Translations under genes and position numbers: made by a program
Notes under the pieces: model-generated
Told to the model about the DNA's origin: nothing
The model's input: only the letters and a program-made list of their open reading frames with translations
Database searches by the model: none
Source of the DNA: Toxorhynchites rutilus septentrionalis
Taxonomy: Eukaryota > Arthropoda > Insecta > Diptera > Culicidae
Direction of reading: 5' to 3'
Length of the DNA: 64,000 nt
NCBI RefSeq assembly: GCF_029784135.1
Contig: NC_073745.1
Coordinates: forward strand, 308,030,834 to 308,094,833
Shown here: positions 24,150 to 35,400 of the stretch, one piece after another
Layout: the number at the start of each line of letters is the position of its first letter
Position numbering within the stretch: the stretch's first letter is position 1

Positions 24150-24703
24150 TTTGGATAATATTTTAGAATGCATTGAACTGTATTTCGTACCATCTTTTGT
24201 GAAAGATTTAAAAGCCCTGATAAGCGCCGTGTTTTATGGAATGGTTCCAATTTAGAAAACTTAGTACTCGTGGTTTTGAAAAAAAAAACATTTCGAACGC
24301 CCTCGATGCCTGCCGCCTTGTTCTGGATTTGCGACCAAAGCAGTTTGTATAAAGAACAAACTTTTTTTTCCGCTACCTGCTGTCGTTTTGCGATTGCGTT
24401 TGCCACTCGCCACTCGCTGCAACTGCCTGTTGTTGTCTTGATGTCCACCGAACCGAATGTGGTCTGTTCTGAATGCGGGTTTTCTTATCGTCGCGAGCAG
24501 CTTTGCCAGCCAACTCAATCACTTCGGCGGCCGAAACTATATAACGCTGGCTAGGTGGACTGGTGCACTGGTACTAACGCGCTCGGCCTAGCTACCCTTG
24601 CGGAGCAATTGGCGGATACACTTACGGGGAACTGGAGACCAATACTGTTCGAGCGGGATTTTGCCTTTTCCTTCACTTTTCCTCCTTTGCCATGTCCAGA
24701 CAT
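24150..24703 (-). pseudogene. Histone H2A relic, copy 2 with N-terminus
   Basis: From an ATG at 24701-24703 the minus strand reads MSGHGKGGKVKEKAKSRSN, then IGLQFPV, the canonical H2A start. One deleted base shifts the frame; IRQLLRKG and, further on, AAEVIELAGKAA can be followed across frames. As in copy 1, the H2A tail is replaced after the DDKKTR region. A decayed stem-loop, GGCGCTTATCAGGGCT, lies at 24213-24228. The leader before the ATG (AACAAACCAACACAAGCAGCC) looks like a histone 5' leader. Stops and the shift make it non-functional. Confidence 0.85.
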
Positions 24704-25440
24704 GGCTGCTTGTGTTGGTTTGTTGATGTGATGTGATGCGAAACGATGTGGTGTACGGTTTGGATGAGAATGATCGTTACGGAAGGAAGGAAGGTCTTGT
24801 ATTATAGAGACTTTAAACTTTTGCAGTTCATTCGTCTCTAGCCTTGAGAAAAGCCCTTTGAAAACTCTACTCTACTTTACTCCAGCGCTACCACCTCCGC
24901 CCTCTTGCATTGAGAAAGGCACTCGATCCCTCGCCGTCCAGCTCGTCCAGCAACGATGTTGTCCAGTCGGTATCCACACAAAGAATGATCGTTACGGCAG
25001 CGGAGCGGGGATTTTTAAGCTGACTGGCTGGCTCGAGAATTACGCATGTGTGAGACTGCGATCAATGTTTCGTTCATATTTTTTCTTTTTCCTTTTCAAT
25101 CGTGCTTCATTGTATTTCGCTGCTGCTCTGGTTGCCCGTTTTGGTCGATACGATTTGAGGAGCACAAAATGGACCAATCAAAAATGGGCACATAGTGCAT
25201 TCGGACAATGCTTGTTATTTCACAATTATTCAATTATTTATCTCAAGAAAAATGAAATGTTATTCATTATGATAGATGCGTAGATATATTTCCTATCAAT
25301 TGATGCAAAAACCTTTGCGATCTATTGAGAAATGCTCGAGTTATAAGCGTTCCAAATCTTGCATTTTTTCCTACTTGTTCAGTGCCTAGATTTTCATTTC
25401 ACACCCTATATTTTCCGGTTAGACGTAGTCCTACGTCAAA

Positions 25441-26778
25441 AAAACAAATAACACTGAGCGAATGACATTAAGGCAAAAGCCTTACTTCTATTGGCCACAT
25501 TTCCACCCAATAGTAGAAATGTTATGGGAATAATATCTCCCAAAAATCCACATACACTATCATACTGAAATATCTTCACATACTTCATAATTTCTGGCAT
25601 TTCTCGTCTCGAGCATCGAAAACATTAATGGTCACCGGTTTCTGTAATTTTTATTCAAAAATGTCATCAAACAGAATGTAAAAAAAAATGTAAATGTTGT
25701 TATGGAGATTTCGATTTTGATGAACATAATTTTGCATCCTAATTTCACCGGAAACAAAAAGTGTTTTTGTATATTTTTCTAATTAAAGTATAAATTGAAA
25801 AATATCAAGCGTTTTTTAAAATTCCGTGTCACCAGGAACTGCTACTAATGAGTTGATTATTAAATTTATTCTCTTTGGTGTGGTGTTCATCCTGTTCAAA
25901 TTACGTAACGCAATTCCTATCTCTAACACACAGTGAGTAACGTACGATACACCCTTTTCGCGTTATGAAAATTGTACATAACGCCTTTCTAAGATAATCA
26001 CCCTATTTCGGAACCAGATTCGACTTGAAATTAGCACGGTATTGCATTCTGAGATTAGACAGGCAATGTCGCCTCCTTTTGCATGTGACGATTGGGTTTG
26101 AATCTGGGATGGATTGTAGAATGCAGAAGTCCATCTCGATCGGATTGCGAAGTTTTAAATCCGTTCGGGTTCGTTCGGGGAATATGGGTGAATATTCGAA
26201 GCGATAGACAGGCGAATCGATCCAGCATGATTCGATCGAAAATCAATCCGCAATCCGGCCGCCTTCGAATCAAGACGGGCCTAGATAGGAGGGGTGGCTG
26301 TTTGTTAACTAAGTTTGATAAGGGGTTGGTATATGGACAGTATGGTATGGGAATTGTTTGTCTGAAACGAAAGAGAGGCTGATCACAATAGTCTGAAATT
26401 CTGCGTTGCAGCTGAAAAACCGCAACAACGAAGATATACGTTTTGCGTATAGAAAGGACGGAACCTTTGCAACCCATAGTACGTGTTGAATAGAGTACAC
26501 AAACCATGCACAAGCGTATTGTGCTTTGCTTACAAACTAAATACAGTAGACTTTCAAAATGATCACAGAGTGATTTGGGTGTATTGACTCAATCGATGTA
26601 TGGTCTCGTCTGTGGTTGAAAATATAGCTGATTAATCAGTTGGTGTTATCCAGTACAATAGTTGCTTTACACTATGTTGCTTCAATCTCTACTTCACATT
26701 TATAAGAAGAAGTTTAAAATAACGTGGAGCCGAACGCACTGCTCTATCTGAACCCCATCATTCCACAGTAATAATTAC
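25441..26778. other. Unassigned stretch with a dispersed repeat
   Basis: Bases 25960-26075 match about 61180-61260 (shared phrase ATTTGAAATTAGCAC or close variants). A GC-richer 26090-26310 stretch has overlapping open frames on both strands without a recognisable motif. No gene can be supported. Confidence 0.4.
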
Positions 26779-27090
26779 CAGGGGCCGAAATCTTCGAAAA
26801 TGAAAAATGAAAATCGAATCTCCTTTCAGTAGCTTCGTTTCGACTAGGACTACTTCGGCATTCGCTGTCAACATAATTTGAATTAACTAGAAAATGAATT
26901 GAACGGCATTCCGAGCGAGGATGACTGATGAACTATTCTAGTCAATGATTATTCTAATTGACGTGACTAATGAATACAAATCTGCCCCTTCATTCAACTG
27001 TCTTCAATCGACACTTGTACTTCCCCTGACATGAATTTTGCTACCCGCGTACTCAATCTTATTTTTACGTTCATATAAAATGAATAAAAA
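26779..27090 (+). mobile_element. Left part of a hAT-type MITE
   Basis: It begins CAGGGGCCGAAATCTTCG and follows the copies at 41263 and 52184 for about 300 bp (phrases such as CTTCGACTAGGACT and CTGATGAACTATTCTAG). The right half is missing and the sequence passes into the body of a hairpin-terminus element. Confidence 0.7.
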
Positions 27091-27505
27091 AAATGCCAAT
27101 TTTCCCAGGCACATTGGTTGTGATGGTTGTGTTAGGGAACAAACTTCGATGGGAACAAAAATTCCTCCCACTTGCATGTATTTGCAAAGTGGAATTCCCC
27201 CAGGTACATTGATGTTAAAGTCTGTGTTGGGGAAACCGTAAATTAGACTAATCAAAACGTGGCAGGTAGGGCGTTTAGATAACGCTACAGTTGTCCAATT
27301 GTTTATCTCATGAAAAATAACATTTCATTCATTGTGATAGATGCGTCGAAATATTTCCTATCAATTGATGCAAACATTTTTCCGATCTTTTAAGAAATAT
27401 TCGAGTTATGAGCATTCGAAATCTTTCATTTTTTTCCTGCATGTTCCGCGTTTAGGTTTTCATTAACCCTATATATTCTGGTTAGACGTAGTCCCACATC
27501 AAAAA
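27091..27505 (+). mobile_element. Right half of a hairpin-terminus element
   Basis: It contains one 90-bp body unit (27110-27240), the shared right-end segment, and the terminus GACGTAGTCCCACATC at 27485-27500. No matching left end is seen; the hAT-type MITE abuts it. Confidence 0.6.
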
Positions 27506-27510
27506 CAGGG

Positions 27511-28628
27511 AAGTGGGTTATATCTATGGTATAACCGCAAGGGTGACGTAGGACTATCGTTGATTTAGAGATCATTTGTTTGAAGTTGAATCTAAATCCA
27601 TTCTGAATGAATGAATAAATAAATAATTGGGGGACTTCGAAAACGAGAGCGTTACGTTGGAGGTACAAGGTTTTATGCATCCAATATTGGATACGAAAAT
27701 ATCCTACAGATGGGGAATAATCTTCAGAAGCTTTCCTGCTGATTGCACTTGATTGAAAAATCACAAAACCAATTGTATTTGGCCGCAGTATTATATGGGT
27801 AGAAAACTTTTAAATAAACTCTTCCGCTCGAATGTAATTTTCAAGTCCAAGGGGAACTGGCAGATTATTTTGCAGTAACGATGACATCTTTCCGGATTCT
27901 TCTCGATTCTTCTCGAAGTCCACCACCAGTGGTTAATGCTAACTCGATAACCACCTGTTAATATCACTTGATTGACAAATATTTGGTCGCAGTGTTACAT
28001 GGATAGAAAACATTAAAATAAACTCTTTCGCATGAATGTATTTTTCAATTCACAGGGAACTGGCAGATTATTTTTCAGCAACGATTAGATCTTTCCGGAA
28101 TTTTCACGATGCTGAATGGCATCCAAACGAAGAGTTCCGCGCGTGTATGTGTGTGTGTGGCGGCTGCTCCAATCTCTTCCCGGGAAACCGTTTGTGGTAT
28201 CACTCTCCTCCTGATGGATTCCCTTCTGTCCTAAGGTGCACAAACAGGCTCTTGGTGACACCGTTCATCCGCGCTTTCATGATAAACAAAGAGCTTCACC
28301 ACAACAGCGACAACATGCTCCAATCGCTGTTCAATTAGAACTGAGTGGATTTCCGAGCGGCGCTCGCTTATATACCGATTGGGGATTTCAATAGCCTGTT
28401 TTGAAAGCAATTTTAAGACTATTGAAACAAGTTTTTGGATCAAAAAGTAACAAGTATATAACGCGTAGACATTTTATGTTTCGAATGAAGTGTTTATCAT
28501 ACCATTTCGTTCAGTTGTTTAGGAGCTATTAACGCTCAAAATCTCGGTCTCCGGCGTAACGCTCCCGTTTTCGAAACTTTGATTTTACACCCCGGTATAG
28601 AAATGAAAGACGTAGTCCTACGCCAAAA
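27511..28628 (+). mobile_element. Hairpin-terminus element with promoter-like core
   Basis: The left hairpin is GGTTATATC, loop TAT, GGTATAACC (27516-27536), followed by GGTGACGTAGGACTA. The right end is GACGTAGTCCTACGCC at 28609-28624. The centre (28130-28380) is GC-richer and contains, on the minus strand, a TATA/initiator pair. A CTC-rich 28140-28170 stretch and a TG run are present. No open gene is seen. Confidence 0.7.
28335..28380 (-). promoter_or_regulatory. TATA plus initiator core promoter-like sequence
   Basis: The minus strand reads CCAATCGGTATATAAGCG, with arthropod initiator CACTCAGTT about 33 bases after the TATA start. It is followed by a leader with an ATG at 28278-28280 opening a short frame of no clear identity. 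The architecture suits a small intronless gene such as a histone. It may be another captured histone-locus piece, but the downstream frame does not prove this. Confidence 0.5.
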
Positions 28629-29100
28629 ACAAATATGATTACATCATAGTTTCTGTAATAACTTCTATCATGAACCCCTCTGATACTCGTGGCAAGCGAG
28701 TTTGACATTTCACAGCTGATGGTCTCCTGAAATGCGGTTTTTGTTTATGTTCCGAAATTTGTGTATCTCCGCTGAAGATTTTGCCGGTTTGCCTTCGAAA
28801 TAGGGAAATTTATCGCAAAATGTATTGATGCTTCTTTTTCTCGTCTGTATTCTAGATTTTCGTGAGCTGAAGAGCGTCAATTAGGACACTCATCCTCGCA
28901 TGCGCTAATAACTGACGGAGGTAGGTAGCGAACGATGGAACAGGGTGAAACTTAGGATTGCGTAAATTTACGCAAATTTCATTTTTAATATAAGTTGTGT
29001 GATTCAAACAAATGTTAATTGCACAACAGTAATATTTCAATTTTCTATGCTAATCACTATTTTGGACTTAAAGAAACGTACAACTCTGTGTGCGAGCGAA
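28629..29100. other. Upstream intergenic sequence of Urm1
   Basis: No coding run or repeat terminus is recognised. Because it directly precedes the Urm1 leader it may contain that gene's promoter; no TATA box is obvious. Confidence 0.4.
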
Positions 29101-29403
29101 ATTTACCTTTCACGATCGTGCACGCATCACGAGCTCTCTCGACGCCTTCGTGAGCAGAGCAGCGAACGATCGAATCGGGTTTTTAAAAAGCATCCTTGTC
29201 TACGCCTCGAGCGTCAGTCTATTTCGGACAGAACGCAGTGGATTACTGGTGGCTTAAAATAGCGCGTGGATTGATAGTATTTCTTGAAACATCTTATCCT
29301 AAGGATTTGGAAAGTGATTTTCCCGTCTGTTTGGCATCGAGTGTGAAGTGTGTTACTCTATCTAACCGTGGCTACCTTAGTGGGATCTTACCGGAACAAC
29401 ACC

Positions 29404-32400
29404 ATGGACGATTCGATTGACGAGGATGTGATCTCGGCAGGTGCGACCATCACGGTGGAGTTTAGGTGAGCGAAATGTGAAATCGTGTTGGCGTTATTCG
29501 ATTGTGTGGTGTACGGAGTGGGTGTTATGAGTGGAATAGTGCGTGATCTGCACTTGTGAGGTGATGATAGAATGTGGCTAGTAATGGTTTAACGTTGTTC
29601 TTTTTTTTTTAAACCCGCATGAAAATTGCTGCAGCGGTGGCGCCGAGACACTATTTGGAGGAGTGAAGGAACATGTAGTTCCGTTGGATGGATCCAAAAT
29701 TGGTAAGTGTCTATTCTCATTGGTGCTCTTACTTTTTACGCTTAGACTATTTTTGAAAGAAAACTTCCATCAGTAGAGTTTTCTTGCATTATCAGGCATG
29801 TGATGTTAATACTTTGGCGTCCGGCTACTCCACAGTGGTTACGCACGAAAATTAGCGGCTGACTGCCGGCCACACCACAGTGGTTACGTGCGCATATTAT
29901 CTTAATAGCCGGCGACAGCACTTTAGTATCGTTTGCATTCTGTAGGGTTTTCGATTAGGTAGCAATAACTTACACACACTATCAAGTTTTATGTTTTTAT
30001 AAGTAGGGAAGGTGGGGAAAAACGGACATATTAAGAAGAACTTTAATTTTATCTTTCGAAACTCATGTTTTTCCAAACTTAAATGCCGTTTCTTGCATTT
30101 CAATATACTGTTTTTCGAATTAATCGGCCGAAAATTTTTCAATCTTTTTACTAAAATTAAAACGATGATTCCCCGCATGCACATATACTGGAGGGAATAT
30201 GAACAGGTTTGTAATATTTACGTATGTATATCTTCGCAAAATCATGAAAGTAGGGGAACAGGGTTGAGAACTTATGAAAACTAACGATAAGATGAAAACT
30301 AACGATAGTAAAACTTAAAAATTTCTAATTTCGATTTCATCTAGACAACGAAAAACAATTTCTCACAAATCTGCGTTGGTCCAACAAAAAAAAAGCAATA
30401 AGAAGAGCATGTTTTCTTAGTTCTGGAAATCGCGCTTCTGGAACAAATTTAGAGAAGAAATCCAAAAGATCATGGTCATCAAATTTGTCATGCAGTTCTG
30501 AATCACACTTCCTTTCAATGCATTCCATCTGTATTTTAAAGGAGTGTTCATCAAGAAAACTGAATGGAATAGAAATAGTTTGGATAATTCTTTCATGTGC
30601 TTTTGAAGTTTCGAAATCTGCAAGAGTCAGAAAATGAGCAAAATTTGATTTTACCATTTGTTTTTCGAACAACCTCAGTTAGCTTTCGTTTTTTAGCTGA
30701 TTGAATTGTGAACCCATTTACCTTGCAGGCCCAAATTCAAATTGTTCAGATTCAGCTTGTGATGTTCGTTAGAAAAGCTGAATCTGCTATACATTCCTCG
30801 TTTTTGAAAATTCCACCCGTGAAGTGAAAGATGAAATGTCGCCATACTGTGCGTCCACATCTTCAAGAAACGCTTGGAACTTACGAATAGTACAAATCAA
30901 TTCTTCCGCCACTTCAAATTATTGGGATATGTTAAAAAAATAGCTTGAAATACTTAATGTCCTCATGACTGAAGGATTACACTAAAGAATCAATTGTGAT
31001 GATAATTTTATAGTTATATCAGCAGGGAATTAAACATTTCAAGTTATTATTACAGGGTGCCCGAAATATGATTCGGGATGGTGCGTAACCCGCGTAAATT
31101 TGAAAGTCGCGATACTTTTTGAACAGACCTCGTATAGATGACTTTCGATAAAAAAAATGGGTGGGTTATATCTATGATACCGCAAGGTTGACGTGGAACT
31201 ACCTTATCATTTGTTTGTATTGATTAAATTTTTTATTGAACGAAACAATTTCCGAATTCAATCGAATACAATATTTTTGCTTTGTGAATAAAGAGATTGA
31301 ATAAATGCCATGTAAGGTCAATTCATGCATTGTGAAAGACTATGTTCTTCGTTATAGAAAAATTTAAGGATAGTCCTTTTACGTTTGGTGCGATGCCTAG
31401 GACAAAATATGTGAACGGAAGAATTATCAAACGATTATTTAATTTTACTTTTCCCTGAAGTTGACATCCCTCTTTTCCCTGAAGTTGACACCTCTCAGGT
31501 GTACGTACTTCTCGAACTGTGAATTTGCTTGATTTGATGAACTTCAGGCACTCAGTTTCGATTTTGACATGTTCTTCGAATGTATGTTGTTTAATCAATT
31601 AGCGTTATCGCAGCAAATGGTTATCAACTTTTTACCTAATCATCAAATGGTATGCGTAGAAATTCAGTGAGCAGAAGATATGAAGGCATATCCTTCAATG
31701 CGATCTTGAATAACCGATCCAAATCGTTGGGTTCGTAGCCGCTTTTGTAATCCGTGTTAGGAAAACAGTTTTCGGAGTGCAAAAAAAAACATGCGGGTGC
31801 AGAAGTACCCCCGGCTTGCATGAATCAACAACTTGAACTTCTACTTTTTATACTATAGAGGCTTTGAACTTGAATGTTCATTCGCCTCTAATGTCTGCAC
31901 GATTTACCCAAGTTCCTGAGCTTAGAAGACCGTGTTAAGGAAACATACTCTAATCTGCACAAAGGCAAGCGAGTACAAAAGTACTCGCAGTTTGCATTTA
32001 TTTGTAAAGCCGATGTTCCCAGACACCTTGGTTCTGAAGTCTGTGTTGGGAAAACACATTTCAGCCGGAACAAAAATACCCCCGACTTGCATGAATTTAC
32101 AATGCCAATTTCCTCACTCTCCATGGATTTGAAGTCTGTGTTAGGGAACATATTTCGGTGAGAACAAAAATACCCCCAACTTGCATGAATTTGCAATGCC
32201 AATTTCCCCAAGGCTGCTTGGTTATTATGGCTGTGTTGGGGAAACCGTGAATCGGATCAATCAAAACGGTGTAGTTAGGGCGTTTAGATAGCGCTTAACG
32301 TTTTACAGTTATTCAATTGTTTATCTAATGAGAAACAACATTTTATTAATTGCGATAGATGCGTAGAAATATTCCTTATCAATTGATGCAAACATCTTTC

Positions 32401-35400
32401 CGATCCAGTAAGAAATGTTCGAGTTATAAGCATTTGGGATCTTTAATTTTTTCCTGCATGTTCTGTGTTTAGGTTTTCATTTTACCCCCCATATACTCCG
32501 GTTAGACGTAGTCCCACGTCAATAAAGATTCACACTGGATATTTCGAAAATCATCAATTTTTAAAATGTTTAGTTTTCATATACATTGTTTCAACTTGTC
32601 CCGTAGAGTAAGTTGAAACGTGAAATATTGGGCCTGATCATGAACATCACTGCCACGTACGCCTTCATGTCACTTACACTTTACTTAATCTTTTTGTGTC
32701 TATCATCATTGTCACGGACAGTTGCGTGTAAAAACAAACTCCGTGAAGTGAAAGAGTTCATTCCCTTTTATGAGCGACATGCAGTTGCATAATTTTGGGC
32801 GTTTGAATGTTATGTCGATTGCATAATTTCGGACGTTTGGACGTTATGTAGATAAAATTAATACAGTGTATGAGATAATATTCCATTAAGCGTATGTTTT
32901 AGAATGACAAGTTTGCGATTGTACCTCGATGATTCGGTATTTCAATGCCAACTATTTGGGCTCATCCCATGATTCATTTGTTTGGTGCGTTAGTTTGCTG
33001 AATCAAACGCTGGTTCAAAGATGAGGAATACTTGGTTGCTCGTGTATAATGTAGTTGTTGAACATATGGGAATGTAATTTTATTATCCCTTCTATAAATT
33101 ACTCTAGAGGTAAAACATGACTATTGTGTATAATAATGAACATCTCGCAAAATTTTTTTTTTAGCTCTGCTCGTTTGAATAGTGAGAAGTATTTAGTATA
33201 GATCAAGGTGAGAATCATTTGGTAAGAACTACATTTCTACATTTCTTTAACTCATAGAATTTATCCACCTCATGATCAGTATAATCTGAGCTACTCCCAT
33301 ATGTAATTCTGATTTTCAGACCTTTTATCCTTCCTATTCTCGTGTAATTTGATATACGGGACACGAGGTTTGATTTAATTATTTAAACAGAAACTGGTCA
33401 ACAACATCGGTCAAAAACATAATCTTAATACATAACATCTGATGGATTTCAATGAATGTTCTAAAAGTAGAAAGTGATGCAGATTTTCTTTAGAAGGATA
33501 TCAAAACTATGAAAAATTTCGAAATAGTATCTTGTGAATGCTTTGTAATGATAGACTCGTTTTTTCCTTGTTTGAAACTTATTATCAGTTCAGTTCAATT
33601 CTTTGTTTTCGAGGAACATTAAACTTTGCAGTTCATTTGGCTCTTAAATCTATTATCACTTTTTTAATATTCTTTTATTCAAAACAATATCGTTGAAAAT
33701 ATTTATTATGTAAAAAGGAAAAAAATAATGGTCTTATTCTTTATAACTATCGTCCGTTATAACTATCGTGCGAATGTTTGAATTATAAAAACCTGCTTCC
33801 AATGTTGGAAAAACTTCACGGTTATTATTCAATATTCAAAAATCAATGTCAAAAATCAATATTATACATAATCAACCATAATTATCGTTCTTTCTAATGA
33901 ATAATGACGAATTGTTGTTTCTCTCACACTGTTACAACGTATTTGTGCCAGTGGCCTCAATTTACATTTTATGGTGCATTAACTTTCTATTAGACTAATC
34001 CTAAAAATGAAAACAAAAAAAAAATGCTATTGCTATTCGGAAGTAGAGTTACTTATCTTTTGCCATGTTTCAATGGGCATGCGGGAGCTACATTTTTAGT
34101 TCTTAATTACTCCTCATATCGCAGTAACCGAGTCCAAAAAAACAAATTTACGTCCTCTGGATACGTCAGGATTTCGTCTAAAAATGCCACCTAGCGGGTA
34201 AATTGCCGTTTGTTTATGTTTTCTTTCCTAAACAAGACAATACAAAATACAAAATGTTATATGCTAAATAAATACGAAATCAACTTACTCAATTACGCGT
34301 GACTAGCCTTCACCATCTAAAACACAAGTGACAAATGTACCTGGTTTTTCTCCGTGTCAAAACAAAATGTCAAAAATCGATTTTTCAGGTGGAAAAACAA
34401 CCAAGTGCCAAAAAAGTCACAGGAGGGTTGTGTCCGAGACACGACCGCATAGTTGACGTAGGATTCCGTTAGGCTATTTGTTTATTTTGGATATGTTTGA
34501 ATAATTACATCGTAAAACTCTTTGATAATGGTTTGGTTTTAATGTCTCTGTCTTTAATATTTCGGTGAGAACAAAAATTCCCCCTACTTTCATGTATTTA
34601 CAATGCCGATTTCCCCCACGCAGCTTGGTTTTGATGTCTCTGGTAGGGAACACATTTCGGTGGGAACAAAAGCTCCCCCTACTTTTATGTATTTGCAATA
34701 CCGATTTCACACATGCTTTTGATGTCTTTGATGTCCCGCCGCATCTGTCGTCAATTTCGACCAATCAGAAGTTGGTATTTCCGTTAGGATAGGGATTGAG
34801 ATTTTTCAATTGTTCGATAGTTAGTTGCATGACATATATTATTTTCTTCAATATTAAAAATTGTTATGGAGTGCCGAAATCGATTGACGCATAAATTACA
34901 TCAATCTATCATGGAATGACTGCGCAATAAGCGCTTGAAATTGGACATTTTTCACGATGTGCTCGATTTTCGATTTTCAATTTGTACCCCAACATGTTCC
35001 CGAAAGACGTAATCCTACGTCAAAACATATTTTTTTGACAAACAAAAATTCGCGATAACTGTATATCTCGACGAGGGATGCAATTTTAAGATATTTGGCA
35101 TATTTTTTTTTAAAACCTCGATTTTCGGTGATTTTTCGTTTTTCAAAAAAACTAAAATTTTAACGTTTGTGACACCAGTAAGTGAAGTCCGAATGAGCTA
35201 ATATTTTGCATAGGGTATATTATCGGGCTGCCATACAAATGAAACACAAATTTCCAAATTTCTCGAAAATTAATCAAGCAAATGAAACGAAATTTGCCGT
35301 GTGGAGGTTTTAGGGTGCAATAAATGATTCTATGGTGGTTAGATACCCCTCCCCCTCTCTTAGGGGGGCTGCCATACAAATGAAACACAAATTTCTGCAT

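Larger units (their letters stand above)
21830..25440 (+). mobile_element. Hairpin-terminus element carrying histone debris
   Basis: The left end has the hairpin GGTAATGTC / GACATAACC (21834-21854) followed by GTGACGTAGGACTA. The right end is GACGTAGTCCTACGTC at 25423-25438. If these are partners the element is 3.6 kb. Inside are two partial copies of a histone H2A locus in reverse orientation (22786-23125 and 24150-24703) and a further fragment near 23640-23710. No transposase is visible. The pairing of ends is inferred because no other left end lies between them. Confidence 0.6.

Noticed and set aside
24150..24703. A working histone H2A gene
   Set aside because: A one-base deletion, stops and a replaced tail rule out a functional product.
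26025..26513. Overlapping frames of 96 to 152 codons
   Set aside because: No recognisable domain; frames on both strands overlap and the area contains a dispersed repeat.
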